A DNA stretch of 13,460 bases from Pseudonocardia sp. Lineage in GTDB: Bacteria > Actinomycetota > Actinomycetes > Mycobacteriales > Pseudonocardiaceae. Numbering within the stretch: the stretch's first letter is position 1; each line of letters begins with the position of its first letter. Location of the stretch: NCBI GenBank assembly GCA_030147065.1, contig JASLAP010000547.1, positions 1 to 13,460 on the forward strand, written 5' to 3'. The position numbers and the translations under genes were made by a program. A model generated the notes under the pieces. That model ran no database searches. It saw nothing but the letters and a program-made list of their open reading frames with translations, and had not been told where the DNA came from. Of this stretch, positions 1 through 6,856 are shown one piece after another.

Positions 1-160
1 CGCGGTGCCGCGCCGCCAGGGCGCCGAGGAACGACGTGATCGCGTGCCGCTGGTCGTCGTCGTAGGACCGGGCGATGTCCTCGATGTCGGCTGCCCGTCG
101 GCGCAGCTCCACCTCGATGCGTGCCCGGGTGTCCTCGGACGCGGCTGGCCCGGTGGACCG
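1..160 (-). pseudogene. Possible partial coding fragment (regulator-like tail), cut by window edge
   Basis: Reading leftwards from about 160, one minus-strand frame is open to the window edge and gives a charged, helical peptide: an Arg/Glu-rich stretch (RIEVELRRRAADIEDIARSY), then DDDQRHAIT and SFLGALAARHR. This resembles the last helices of MarR-type regulators, where an acidic DDEQ-like turn precedes a hydrophobic helix. The resemblance is from memory of the family and is weak. I found no start codon, and upstream of about 163 the frame turns into low-complexity Pro/Arg sequence, so the N-terminal part seems to be missing. It could be a degraded gene or a chance open frame in GC-rich DNA. 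Confidence 0.3.
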
Positions 161-257
161 GACGCGGGAAGCCGGAGGTCGAGCAGGCCGCGGCGACGGA
201 GGGCCCGGTCACGCCGGCCGGGTGGGCCTTCGTGATCTGGGCCCCCTGTTCGCCGAC

Positions 258-314
258 GTCCCGTGGACGTGCCTGGCCGACCCGGAGGGCCACGAGTTCT
301 GCGTCCTCGCCCCG
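258..314 (+). pseudogene. C-terminal scrap of a VOC/glyoxalase-like protein
   Basis: One plus frame reads VPWTCLADPEGHEFCVLAP. This is very close to the characteristic C-terminal strand motif of actinobacterial glyoxalase-like VOC proteins (VPWxVLADPEGNEFCVL), which carries the conserved Asp-Pro-Glu-Gly and a metal-side Glu. Nothing upstream in the frame looks like the rest of a VOC domain, and downstream the frame runs on without homology to a stop near 482, overlapping the HIT gene in another frame. It is best read as the remnant of a decayed or recombined gene. The family call rests on one motif only. Confidence 0.5.
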
Positions 315-349
315 TCGCTCCTGCTGCCGCTCCCAGTACGGTCCTCGAG

Positions 350-817
350 GTGGCCGATTGGCGGGATGACCGCATCGGATCGGCGTTGCGGGGCGAGAAT
401 CCCACCGTCCTGGCCCGGATGCCCGGAGGGTTCGCCGTCATGGGGGATCCGCAGTGGCTGCCGGGCTACTGCCTCCTCCTGACGGATCAACCGGACGTCC
501 AGCGCCTGTCGGAGCTCTCCCGCTCCGAGCGATCGGACTTCCTGCACAGCATGGCCGACCTCGGCGAGGCGGTGGAGCGAGCCTGTCGTGCGTCGGACTC
601 CGCGTTCCGGCGCGTGAACATCGAGATCCTCGGCAACGCCGACCGCTACCTGCACGCGCACGTCTGGCCGCGCTACGGCTGGGAGGACGCTCAGCTCATC
701 GTCCGGCCGGTCTGGCTGTACCCCACCGAGAAGTGGCGGGATCCGACCACCCTCTTGGGCCCGCAGCATTCTGCGCTGCGGGCGGCGATCACGACCGAGC
801 TGCTGGCCTCGAGGTGA
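350..817 (+). CDS. HIT-family (histidine triad-like) hydrolase or transferase
   Basis: A 155-residue protein of the HIT superfamily, whose members act on nucleotide phosphoanhydrides such as diadenosine polyphosphates or AMP conjugates. The signature is at residues 101-109, LHAHVWPRY, preceded by VNIEILGN. His102 and His104 match the first two triad positions (the second is the usual nucleophile), and Trp106 stands where the third His would be, as in actinobacterial HxHxxPRY proteins. The start is taken as GTG at 350 because the family-like sequence begins VADWRDDRIG. The frame is open back to 263, but that part is Pro-rich and overlaps the VOC scrap. No strong ribosome-binding site is visible. 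The gene stands alone, with no partner in an operon. The true substrate cannot be told from sequence. Confidence 0.8.
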   Translation: MADWRDDRIGSALRGENPTVLARMPGGFAVMGDPQWLPGYCLLLTDQPDVQRLSELSRSERSDFLHSMADLGEAVERACRASDSAFRRVNIEILGNADRYLHAHVWPRYGWEDAQLIVRPVWLYPTEKWRDPTTLLGPQHSALRAAITTELLASR

Positions 818-886
818 AGATCCACCGTGCCGGAGCGCGACCACCTGGTTCGCCGGTCTGACGAGCCGCGTCCATGTCCGTCGCGG

Positions 887-934
887 TTGATCGGCTACGG
901 ATCCCGGTGGAGTTCCGGTTCAACGTCTGAGCCG
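887..934. repeat. Left copy of ~48-bp imperfect direct repeat
   Basis: This 48-bp stretch recurs at 3028-3076. The core 906-934 matches 3048-3076 at 28 of 29 bases; the flanking 19 bases (887-905) match at 16 of 19, with one extra G in the right copy. Read as codons, both copies end VEFRFNV followed by TGA, so they may be the tail of a vanished gene rather than a non-coding site. The pair brackets the AraC/MFS genes. Confidence 0.75.
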
Positions 935-974
935 AAGCGGTGGATCGAGTTCGGGCCGGCGGCGCGGACCCGCC

Positions 975-1012
975 CCCGTGCTCGCCGAGGCTCCGGTAGC
1001 GGGGCGAGCGGG
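975..1012 (-). terminator. Hairpin just downstream of the first AraC gene
   Basis: GCTCGCC at 980-986 pairs perfectly with GGCGAGC at 1003-1009, and CCC at 975-977 can pair with GGG at 1010-1012 across a two-base bulge. The hairpin begins 3 bases past the stop codon of the minus-strand AraC gene. There is no clear U-tract, as is common in actinobacterial terminators. Confidence 0.5.
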
Positions 1013-1014
1013 AT

Positions 1015-1761
1015 TCAGCCGCGGTGGACGTGGCTGCCTGGGGTGTGGCCGAACGCCCGGCGGAAGACGTCGATGAACGCGCTGGCGGAGGCCCAGCCGC
1101 AGCGATGGGCGACCAGGGTGACCGGGACGTCGTCGGCGAGCATCTGCAGCGCGGTGTAGAGCCGCAGCCGGGTCCGCCACTGCGGGAAGGTCATCCCCAG
1201 TTCCCGGCGGAACAGCCGGCTGAGCGTGCGCTCGGCGGCACCGACCTCGCGGCCCAGTGCCGCCAGCGACCGCGGGTCGGCCGGGTCGGCGCGCAGCAGG
1301 TCGCACACCGCGCGCAGCCGCGGGTCGTCCGGCGCCGGGAGCTGCACCTGCTGCTGCGGGGCCACCCGGACCTGGTCGAACAGCACCGTCCGCAGCCGGC
1401 GCAGCTCCGGGCGGTCGCCGTCGCCGTCGCGGACGAAGGCGATGATCAGCTCGCGGAGCAGCGGGCCTACGGACAGCACCGTGGGCCCGACGAGCCCCAG
1501 CGGGTCCTCGGCGACCGGCAGACCGACGAGGTGCAGCTCCAGCGCCCCGCGCGCGCGGTGCGCGTGGACGCAACCGGCCGGGACCCAGATGGCCCGGGTG
1601 CCCGGGGCGAACCAGGTGCCGGCGTCCGTGGTGACTGCCACGACCCCGGAGCCCGCGTAGACCAGCTGGTGGTCGTCGTGCCGGTGCGGGTCGATGCTCT
1701 GGCCGGCCTGCAGCGTCCGGGTGCGGGTGGGTGCCCGCGGCGTGTGGCGGATATCCGACAT
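1015..1761 (-). CDS. AraC-family transcriptional regulator (cupin sensor domain)
   Basis: A 248-residue one-component regulator. The N-terminal part is a cupin/AraC-ligand-binding fold with an HRHDDHQLVYAGSG segment (residues ~26-40) and the later VPAGCVHAHRA strand. The C-terminal ~100 residues are the double helix-turn-helix domain, with SLAALGREVGAAERTLSRLFRRE and the second motif VTLVAHRCGWASASAFIDVFRRAFGHTP. The start is the ATG at 1761 because the cupin domain begins soon after it; the open frame back to 1893 runs into the divergent MFS gene. There is no convincing ribosome-binding site, and a GATAAC box 8 bases upstream allows a nearly leaderless message. It is divergent from the MFS exporter across a 69-bp gap, so it probably controls that gene and itself. 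The effector is unknown. Confidence 0.9.
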   Translation of the reverse strand: MSDIRHTPRAPTRTRTLQAGQSIDPHRHDDHQLVYAGSGVVAVTTDAGTWFAPGTRAIWVPAGCVHAHRARGALELHLVGLPVAEDPLGLVGPTVLSVGPLLRELIIAFVRDGDGDRPELRRLRTVLFDQVRVAPQQQVQLPAPDDPRLRAVCDLLRADPADPRSLAALGREVGAAERTLSRLFRRELGMTFPQWRTRLRLYTALQMLADDVPVTLVAHRCGWASASAFIDVFRRAFGHTPGSHVHRG

Positions 1762-1830
1762 ACCAGGGCAGGTTATCGGAAGTCGGCCGATGCCGCGGAC
1801 ACCGACGATCAGCGGGTGTCGAGAAACGGG
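1762..1830. promoter_or_regulatory. Divergent AraC/MFS control region
   Basis: This 69-bp gap separates the starts of the divergent AraC and MFS genes and must hold both promoters. Visible elements are a TCCGA (1754-1758, just inside the AraC gene) and a TCGGA (around 1776-1780) in inverted orientation, a nearby CGGCCG, and on the minus strand GATAAC as a possible -10 box for araC. Assignment as an operator is inference from position. Confidence 0.4.
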
Positions 1831-2997
1831 GTGTCCCGCGTTGCGCCGATCCCGCTGCTGTCGGTCGGGCACGCCTGCGTGGACGTCTACCAAGGGTCGG
1901 TCGCCGCGCTGGTGCCGTACTTCGTCGCCGAGCGCGCCTACGGCTACGCGGCGGCTTCGGGCGTCGTGCTGGCTGCATCGCTGCTGTCGTCGGTGGCCCA
2001 GCCGCTGTTCGGGGCGCTGACCGACCGCCGGCCCGTGCGCTGGCTGCTACCGGTGAGCACGCTGGTCAGCGGGGCAGGGGTCGCGCTGGCCGGGCTGTGG
2101 CAGTCCTACTCGATCACGCTCGTCGCTGTCGCGGTGTCCGGGATCGGCGTCGCGGCCTACCACCCGGAGTCGGCGCGGGTGGCCCGGGCGGCGAGCGGGG
2201 GTCGGCACAGCGCGATGGGCTGGTTCTCCCTGGGCGGCAACGTCGGGTTCGCCGCCGCCCCGCTGTTGGTCTCCGCGGTCGTGGCCACCGGCGGTCTGGG
2301 ATGGACCCCGTGGTTGGCCCTGCCGGCGGTACTCGGCGCCGGCGCCTCGGCCGTCTCGCTGCGGATGATCGGGAGCGATCCGCCGCCGGCCGCGCGACGC
2401 CGGCCCGGCCGCGACGACTGGCCGTCATTCCTGCGACTGTCCGCCGCGGTGGTGTGCCGGTCGATCGTCTTCGTCGGGCTGAGCACCTTCGTCGCGCTGT
2501 ACGTGAGCGAGCGGACCGGCGTCGGCGAGCTCGCCGGCGCCGCCGCGCTGTTCGTGCTTTACCTGGGCGGCGCGGTGGGAACGGTGGCCGGCGGGCGGCT
2601 TGCCGAGCGGTACAGCCGCCTCACGGTCGTGCGCTGGTCGGCGCTGCTGACCGTGCTCGCGGTCACCGGCCTGGTCCTCGTGCCCGGTCCCACCGTCTAC
2701 GCCTTCGTCGCGCTGGCCTCGGCCGGTCTGTACGTACCGTTCTCGCTGCACGTGACGCTCGGCCAGGACTACCTGCCGAGCCGGGTCGGCACCGCGAGCG
2801 GCGTCACGCTCGGGCTCGCGGTCAGCGTCGGCGGCCTGACGAGCCCGCTGCTCGGCGCCCTGGCCGACGCCACCACCCTGCAGGTCGCGCTGGCGCCGCT
2901 CACCGTGTTGCCGGCCGTCGGGGTGCTGTTCCTGCACGGGTTGCGCGAGCCGCGGCTCGACCGGGCCGGCGCCGGTCCCGAGTCTCCGGCAGCGTGA
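1831..2997 (+). CDS. MFS transporter, fosmidomycin-resistance (Fsr)-like
   Basis: A 388-residue major facilitator superfamily protein with about 12 hydrophobic segments, acting in the cytoplasmic membrane as a probable proton-driven drug exporter. Family features: N-terminal LLSVGHACVDVYQGSVAALVPYF, loop 2-3 FGALTDRRPVRW, GIGVAAYHPESARVARAASG and SLGGNVGFAAAPLL. The YHPE segment is typical of the fosmidomycin-resistance branch. The GTG at 1831 is preferred because hydrophobic family sequence begins within 8 residues; GTG at 1816 is the alternative. The frame is open far upstream, but that part is antisense to the AraC gene. It is probably regulated by the divergent AraC protein. A direct repeat copy follows 31 bases after the stop. 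The substrate is not determinable. Confidence 0.92.
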   Translation: MSRVAPIPLLSVGHACVDVYQGSVAALVPYFVAERAYGYAAASGVVLAASLLSSVAQPLFGALTDRRPVRWLLPVSTLVSGAGVALAGLWQSYSITLVAVAVSGIGVAAYHPESARVARAASGGRHSAMGWFSLGGNVGFAAAPLLVSAVVATGGLGWTPWLALPAVLGAGASAVSLRMIGSDPPPAARRRPGRDDWPSFLRLSAAVVCRSIVFVGLSTFVALYVSERTGVGELAGAAALFVLYLGGAVGTVAGGRLAERYSRLTVVRWSALLTVLAVTGLVLVPGPTVYAFVALASAGLYVPFSLHVTLGQDYLPSRVGTASGVTLGLAVSVGGLTSPLLGALADATTLQVALAPLTVLPAVGVLFLHGLREPRLDRAGAGPESPAA

Positions 2998-3027
2998 TTC
3001 CGGAGGCCGCGGCACCGGCTCGTCACC

Positions 3028-3076
3028 TTGATCTGCGACGGAGCCCGGGTGGAGTTCCGCTTCAACGTCTGAGCCG
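3028..3076. repeat. Right copy of ~48-bp imperfect direct repeat
   Basis: Partner of the repeat at 887-934, in the same orientation, about 2.14 kb away. In this copy the upstream codons read RLVTLICDGA before VEFRFNV-stop. A partial echo, CTCGTCACC followed ten bases later by TTGATCTG, occurs at about 3360-3386, which suggests further decayed copies of the same parent sequence. Confidence 0.75.
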
Positions 3077-3399
3077 CTGACCCAGGCCTGCGGTCGGGCA
3101 CCTCGACGGTTGCCTGCAGCCACCGAGGACCGTCTACGACTCCGGCCGAGCAGCGCTCGCCGTGCGGTGTGCCACGCTCGTCTCATGTCGTGGATCGTGG
3201 AGGAGGCCCCCCGGGGGGTGCCCTCGTGCGCTTCCGCGGCGGCCCGCTGGACGGCCGGGTCCAGCGCTTCGAGCACCTGGTCCACGCCGGCGGTCGGCCG
3301 CATGCACGCCTGACCCCGGACGGCGGCACCCTCATCTCGGCGTCGTCGAACCACAGCGCCTCGTCACCCTCTTCCAGGTTGATCTGGAGGATCCAGCGG

Positions 3400-3536
3400 T
3401 TTGGCTCGCTGGTCCGGTTCCTGGTCCGGATGGGTGAGAGCCCGTCGGTGGCGACGCAGGTGCTCGCAGCGATCCACGCCATGGGGAGTTGCGAGTTCTG
3501 GTCGGACGAGCTGTCCTACGTCGACGACTCCTGACC
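3400..3536 (+). pseudogene. C-terminal part of a PIN-domain (VapC-like) toxin
   Basis: The frame ends with GSLVRFLVRMGESPSVATQV, then LAAIHAMGSCEFWSDELSYV and DDS-stop. This follows the middle of VapC-type PIN ribonucleases: an N/G-x-LVRFL helix, a variable loop, a helix with VLxAIxAM, then the F-W-x-D-E/D-L/V-S-Y strand. The later conserved part (GHRQVTDAYL with a catalytic Asp) is absent because a stop follows at once, and the N-terminal half with the first acidic residues is not recognisable upstream. It should be inactive. No antitoxin gene is visible beside it. Attribution is from remembered family patterns, without a search. Confidence 0.45.
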
Positions 3537-3683
3537 AGCACCGGCAGGAGCAGCAGTGCCGTGGCGCTGAGGCCCAGCTGCCCACGGCCAGGACCAGCGC
3601 CGCGACCACCAGGACGAGTTCGTGACGAGCAGCAGGCCGGTGGCGGCGGTCAGCAGCAGCGCATCTCGGCGAACCGCCCAGGA
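3536..3683 (-). pseudogene. Frameshifted remnant of a small membrane protein
   Basis: Three hydrophobic segments follow one another on the minus strand but in three different frames: WAVRRDALLLTAATGLLLVT (about 3683-3622), LVLVVAALVLAVG (about 3619-3580) and QLGLSATALLLLPVLVRS (about 3585-3533). Joined, they would make a plausible two- to three-helix membrane protein, so at least two indels have broken it. The left end meets the PIN-like tail almost exactly, which suggests a recombination junction near 3530. The family was not recognised. Confidence 0.4.
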
Positions 3684-3738
3684 TCCCTTCCGAGATGCAC
3701 TCCACTGCCCTTCCGAGGGCGCTGAGGTGCATCTCGCG
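3661..3738. repeat. Hairpin-forming repeat, copy 1 (REP-like)
   Basis: CGAGATGCAC at 3691-3700 and GTGCATCTCG at 3727-3736 form a perfect 10-bp inverted repeat. Nested within it is GCCCT (3707-3711) with AGGGC (3716-3720) around a 4-base loop. A third arm, GCATCTCGG at 3661-3669, is also complementary to CCGAGATGC at 3690-3698, so alternative pairing is possible. The part 3703-3738 recurs at 3885-3919. Confidence 0.7.
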
Positions 3739-3884
3739 ACAGTGATCGGGCGAAGGTCGACGAGGTCGCAGCCCGCTGTCCTTGCATCCGTGCTCGTGGA
3801 AGTGGAGGTGCCCCGCGCGTCGTGCCGCAGCCGGCGCGTTCCAGCGTCGGCGATGTAGGAGTCGACCAGGCTCGACTTCCACAC

Positions 3885-3936
3885 CACCGCCCTTCCCGGG
3901 CGCTGATGTAGATCTCGCGGCGCTGATGGCGATCGG
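3885..3936. repeat. Hairpin-forming repeat, copy 2 (REP-like)
   Basis: Bases 3885-3919 match 3703-3738 at about five of six positions, sharing GCCCTTCC, GGGCGCTGA and ATCTCGCG, and both copies are followed shortly by GATCGG. The inner hairpin (GCCC/GGGC) is kept, but the outer 10-bp arms are eroded. Just upstream, GTCGA and TCGAC (around 3861-3876) form another small inverted repeat. It is probably a diverged second copy of the same extragenic element. Confidence 0.55.
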
Positions 3937-4055
3937 ACCGCTCTGCATGCTGAGCCAAGGGCTGTGCGCTGTGAGAACAGTCGACGCCGCCGCTCGGTGC
4001 GATGTTGGGCCCGCTGGTCCGCGACGCGATCAGCCAGGCCCACGGAAGGGGAGGC

Positions 4056-4883
4056 ATGCCCTTCATCACCGCCACTGACGGAGCACAGGTCCACTACAAG
4101 GACTGGGGGACCGGCCGTCCGGTCGTCCTCAGCCACGGCTGGCCGCTCAACGCCGACAGCTGGGAGGCGCAGCAGCTGTTCCTCGCCGCGAACGGCTTCC
4201 GCGCCATCGCCCACGACCGGCGGGGGCACGGCCGCTCGTCCCAGACCTGGGACGGCAATGACATGGACACCTACGCGGCCGACCTCGCGGCGCTGCTCGA
4301 GGCGCTGGACCTGCGCGACGTGACGCTGGTCGGCTTCTCCACCGGCGGCGGCGAGGTGACCCGCTACATCGGGAACCACGGCACCGGGCGGGTGGCGCAG
4401 CTGGTGCTCGTGTCCGCGGTCCCGCCGCTGATGGTCCGGCGCGAGGACAACCCGGGCGGCGTGCCGGTCGAGGTGTTCGACGGCATCCGGGCCGGGTCGC
4501 TCGCCGACCGCTCGCAGACCTACCAGGACCTCGCCGACGGGCCGTTCTTCGGCCACAACCGACCGGGCACGGACGTCTCACGAGGCGTCCGGGAGGCCTT
4601 CTGGCTGCAGGGCATGCAGTCGGGCCACCGCAACGCCCTGGAGTGCATCAGGGCGTTCTCCGAGACCGACTTCCGCGGCGACCTCGCGAAGGTCGACGTC
4701 CCGACCCTGGTCATCCACGGCGACGACGACCAGGTCGTCCCGTTCGCCGTCGGCGGGCAGGCGTCGGCGCGGCTGGTCGACGGCGCCCGGCTGCTCACCT
4801 ACACCGGTGCGCCGCACGGCATCACCGACACGCATAAGGAGCAGCTCTCGCACGACCTGCTCGAGTTCCTCCAGTCCGCCTGA
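4056..4883 (+). CDS. Alpha/beta hydrolase, non-heme chloroperoxidase/arylesterase type
   Basis: A 275-residue protein, the usual length for cofactor-free haloperoxidase/esterase enzymes, which hydrolyse esters and with organic acids and peroxide can form peracids. Features: oxyanion segment HGWP (27-30), DRRGHGRSS (54-62), nucleophile elbow GFSTGGGE with Ser95, acidic residue in HGDDDQVVPF (probably Asp225) and His254 in GAPHG. It is presumably cytoplasmic, since no signal peptide is seen. The ATG at 4056 is chosen because it follows a strong GGGGAGG ribosome-binding site and matches the family N-terminus (MPFITATDGAQVHYKDWG); an in-frame ATG at 4002 lacks such support. It is the first gene of a two-gene unit with the next hydrolase (31-bp gap). 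Confidence 0.92.
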   Translation: MPFITATDGAQVHYKDWGTGRPVVLSHGWPLNADSWEAQQLFLAANGFRAIAHDRRGHGRSSQTWDGNDMDTYAADLAALLEALDLRDVTLVGFSTGGGEVTRYIGNHGTGRVAQLVLVSAVPPLMVRREDNPGGVPVEVFDGIRAGSLADRSQTYQDLADGPFFGHNRPGTDVSRGVREAFWLQGMQSGHRNALECIRAFSETDFRGDLAKVDVPTLVIHGDDDQVVPFAVGGQASARLVDGARLLTYTGAPHGITDTHKEQLSHDLLEFLQSA

Positions 4884-4914
4884 CCCCGCCCGGCGCCACC
4901 AGGGAGGCCCCGCC

Positions 4915-5781
4915 ATGACGCACACCCGTCCGACCCCCGACACCATCGTCCTCGTCCACGGCTTCTGGGTCACGCCGCGCTCCTGGGAGCAGTGGATCGC
5001 CCGTTACGAGGCCAAGGGCTACCGGGTCATCGCCCCGGCCTACCCCGGCTTCGAGGTCGAGGTCGAATCCCTCAACGCCGATCCCGCGCCCGTCGCGGCC
5101 GTCACCATCCCCGGGATCATCGAGCACCTCGAATCGGTCCTGCGGGAGCTGGCGTCCCCGCCGATCATCATCGGGCACTCCGCGGGCGGGGCGTTCACCC
5201 AGATCCTGCTCGACCACGGCTTCGGCGCCGCCGGCGTCGCCCTGAACTCCGCGCCCACCGAGGGCGTCCCGGTCCTCCCGCTCTCCCAGGTGAAGGCCAC
5301 CTTCCCGGTGCTGAAGAACCCGGCCAACCGGCACCGGGCGGTCCGCTACGACTTCGCGCACTGGAACTACGCGTTCACCAACACCTTCCCCGAGGCCGAG
5401 GCCCGCGCCCTCTACGAGCGCTACGCCATCCCGGTGTCGGGCAGCATCCTGTTCGAGGGCGCGCTGGCCAACCTGACCCCGGGCCACCAGGGCACGTGGG
5501 TGAACTACCACAACGAGGACCGGGCGCCGCTGCTGTTCGTCGGCGGGAGCTGCGACAACATCATGCCGCCCAAGGTGCAGTGGTCGAACGCCGCGCACTA
5601 CAAGGCCCCGAACACGATCACCGAGGTGGTCGAGTTCGGCAGCAAGCCCCACCTGCTGCCCGCCGCGCCGGGCTGGGAGGAGATCGCCGACTTCGTGCTC
5701 GCCTGGGCCGTGCGCCACGCCACGACCCCGCCGCCCGTCGTCGACCCACCCGCCGTGCCGGCCGAGCCCATGACCGTCTGA
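4915..5781 (+). CDS. Alpha/beta hydrolase (second, distinct family)
   Basis: A 288-residue hydrolase. Features: VLVHGFWVTPRSWEQW (12-27) with the oxyanion loop, nucleophile elbow GHSAGG with Ser89, acidic residue in GGSCDNIMP (Asp214) and His246 in SKPHLLP. The C-terminal ~20 residues are Pro-rich and probably disordered. The ATG at 4915 is set by the AGGGAGG ribosome-binding site at 4901-4907; the frame upstream of it overlaps the previous gene. It lies 31 bp behind the chloroperoxidase-like gene, so the two are likely co-transcribed. The two proteins are not close paralogues: only the fold motifs are shared. The substrate is unknown. A large hairpin follows 20 bp after the stop. Confidence 0.9.
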   Translation: MTHTRPTPDTIVLVHGFWVTPRSWEQWIARYEAKGYRVIAPAYPGFEVEVESLNADPAPVAAVTIPGIIEHLESVLRELASPPIIIGHSAGGAFTQILLDHGFGAAGVALNSAPTEGVPVLPLSQVKATFPVLKNPANRHRAVRYDFAHWNYAFTNTFPEAEARALYERYAIPVSGSILFEGALANLTPGHQGTWVNYHNEDRAPLLFVGGSCDNIMPPKVQWSNAAHYKAPNTITEVVEFGSKPHLLPAAPGWEEIADFVLAWAVRHATTPPPVVDPPAVPAEPMTV

Positions 5782-5800
5782 GACCGACCTGCGGCTGACC

Positions 5801-5852
5801 CGTGGGCGGCTGCCACCTCCCGATCAGGATCGGGGAGTGGCGGCGGCCCACG
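5801..5852. terminator. Long bidirectional terminator hairpin
   Basis: Three nested arms: CGTGGGC (5801-5807) with GCCCACG (5846-5852), GCCAC (5812-5816) with GTGGC (5837-5841), and CCCGAT (5819-5824) with ATCGGG (5829-5834) around loop CAGG. Small internal loops separate them. It lies between the convergent hydrolase (stop 5781) and AraC (stop 5891) genes and probably ends both transcripts. Confidence 0.8.
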
Positions 5853-5890
5853 GCCCGCGCCGTCGGGCGGACGCGTGGTGGCCCTCGACG

Positions 5891-6856
5891 TCACCCCTCG
5901 GCGGCGGCGGACCGGGACCGGCGCACCGACTCCCGCGGCGTGACACCGTAGGCCGCCCGGAACCGCCGGGTGAAGTGGCCCTGATCGACGAAGCCCCACC
6001 GCCGCGCGACGGCGAAGATCGTCGACTTCGGCGCCATGAGCGCCAGCTCCCGGTGCACGCGTTCCAGGCGCTCCCGCACGATCCAGTCCGCCAGGGTCTC
6101 GCCCCGGTCGCCCCACACGTTGTAGAGGGTGCGCAGCGAGATGTGGTGCGCGGCGGCGATCCGCGCCGGGGTGAGGTCACGCTCGCCGAGGTGCGCCCGG
6201 ATGTAGCCGACGATCCGGGCGCGCAACGTCTCGTGCAGGACGTCCCGCTCCCGCCGGTCCCCGGCCGCGGAGACGATCACGGCCCGGGTCAGGTCGGTCA
6301 CCGCCGCACCCAGGTCCGCCGCCACGGCCGGACTCGCCGTGACCTCGTCCATCACCGCCGACATCTGCAGCAGGTGCGCCTGGAGCAGGGGCAGGAGGCG
6401 GCTGGAGGCCAGCCGGGGGATGGCGGCCCGCACGACGTCGACGCCCAGGCCGAGGTCGACGTGCGAGATGTGGGTGGTGAACGCGTGCATCCGCGGACCG
6501 GCGTGGGAGAACGCGTACGGCGTGCTGAAGTCCACGAGGGTCACACCGTTGCCGCCCAGTACCTGCTCGGCACCGCAGGCGGAGTACGTGCACCCGCTGC
6601 CCGCCAGGGCGATCGCGATGAGCTCGGGCGCGTCCGCCCGCACGTCGCGGGTCGTCCGGGTCAGCGTCAACGACGTGCCCGTGGTGCGCAGGACCTGCGT
6701 GGAGCCCACCGTCCAGGCCTCGACCGTGAGGTCGACCGATTCCGGCGGAGCCTTCAGCTGCAACCGGCGGCGCACGCCGCTGCTGGCGATCACCTCGTGG
6801 ATCAGGTCGACCCGGTCCTCCACCGGATGGTCGGCGGCCTCCAGGACGACGGCCAT
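5891..6856 (-). CDS. AraC-family regulator with AraC-binding-like N-terminal domain
   Basis: A 321-residue regulator. Residues ~1-200 form a sensor domain of the type seen in large actinobacterial AraC activators, with strands such as LTLTRTTRDVRADAPELIAI and a central IPRLASSRLLPLLQAHLL helix. Residues ~225-315 are the double helix-turn-helix: LTPARIAAAHHISLRTLYNV and later FAVARRWGFVDQGHFTRRFR with the C-terminal YGVTPRESVR signature. The ATG at 6856 is supported by a GGGAGGAG ribosome-binding site 8 bases upstream on the minus strand. It is divergent from the DHFR-like gene across 278 bp and convergent with the hydrolase operon, so either unit could be its target. The effector is unknown. 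Confidence 0.92.
   Translation of the reverse strand: MAVVLEAADHPVEDRVDLIHEVIASSGVRRRLQLKAPPESVDLTVEAWTVGSTQVLRTTGTSLTLTRTTRDVRADAPELIAIALAGSGCTYSACGAEQVLGGNGVTLVDFSTPYAFSHAGPRMHAFTTHISHVDLGLGVDVVRAAIPRLASSRLLPLLQAHLLQMSAVMDEVTASPAVAADLGAAVTDLTRAVIVSAAGDRRERDVLHETLRARIVGYIRAHLGERDLTPARIAAAHHISLRTLYNVWGDRGETLADWIVRERLERVHRELALMAPKSTIFAVARRWGFVDQGHFTRRFRAAYGVTPRESVRRSRSAAAEG

Larger units (their letters stand above)
3077..4055. other. Gene-poor stretch with decayed fragments and repeats
   Basis: Nearly 1 kb without an intact recognisable gene. It holds an Arg/Gly-rich plus-strand frame (GTG at 3226, reading VRFRGGPLDGRV, open to 3536), a PIN-like tail in that same frame, a minus-strand membrane-protein remnant broken by two frame changes, and two copies of a hairpin-rich repeat. 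From about 3937 to 4040 I see nothing specific except the presumed promoter area of the hydrolase operon. Confidence 0.6.

Noticed and set aside
887..940. tRNA-like T-arm (GGTTCAAC) in the direct repeat
   Set aside because: The flanking bases do not pair into a 5-bp T stem and no acceptor or anticodon arm is present, so it is not a tRNA gene or fragment.
1024..1830. N-terminal extension of the MFS transporter frame back to 1024
   Set aside because: It is antisense to the AraC gene, hydrophilic and low-complexity; the transporter's own sequence begins near 1831.
3661..3936. Repeated hairpins as a CRISPR array
   Set aside because: There are only two imperfect copies about 180 bp apart, with no regular spacers and no cas-like gene in the window.
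5824..6180. Minus-strand 118-codon frame over the end of the second AraC gene
   Set aside because: Different frame from the clear AraC helix-turn-helix sequence, and composed of Arg/Ser/Gly-rich shadow peptide.
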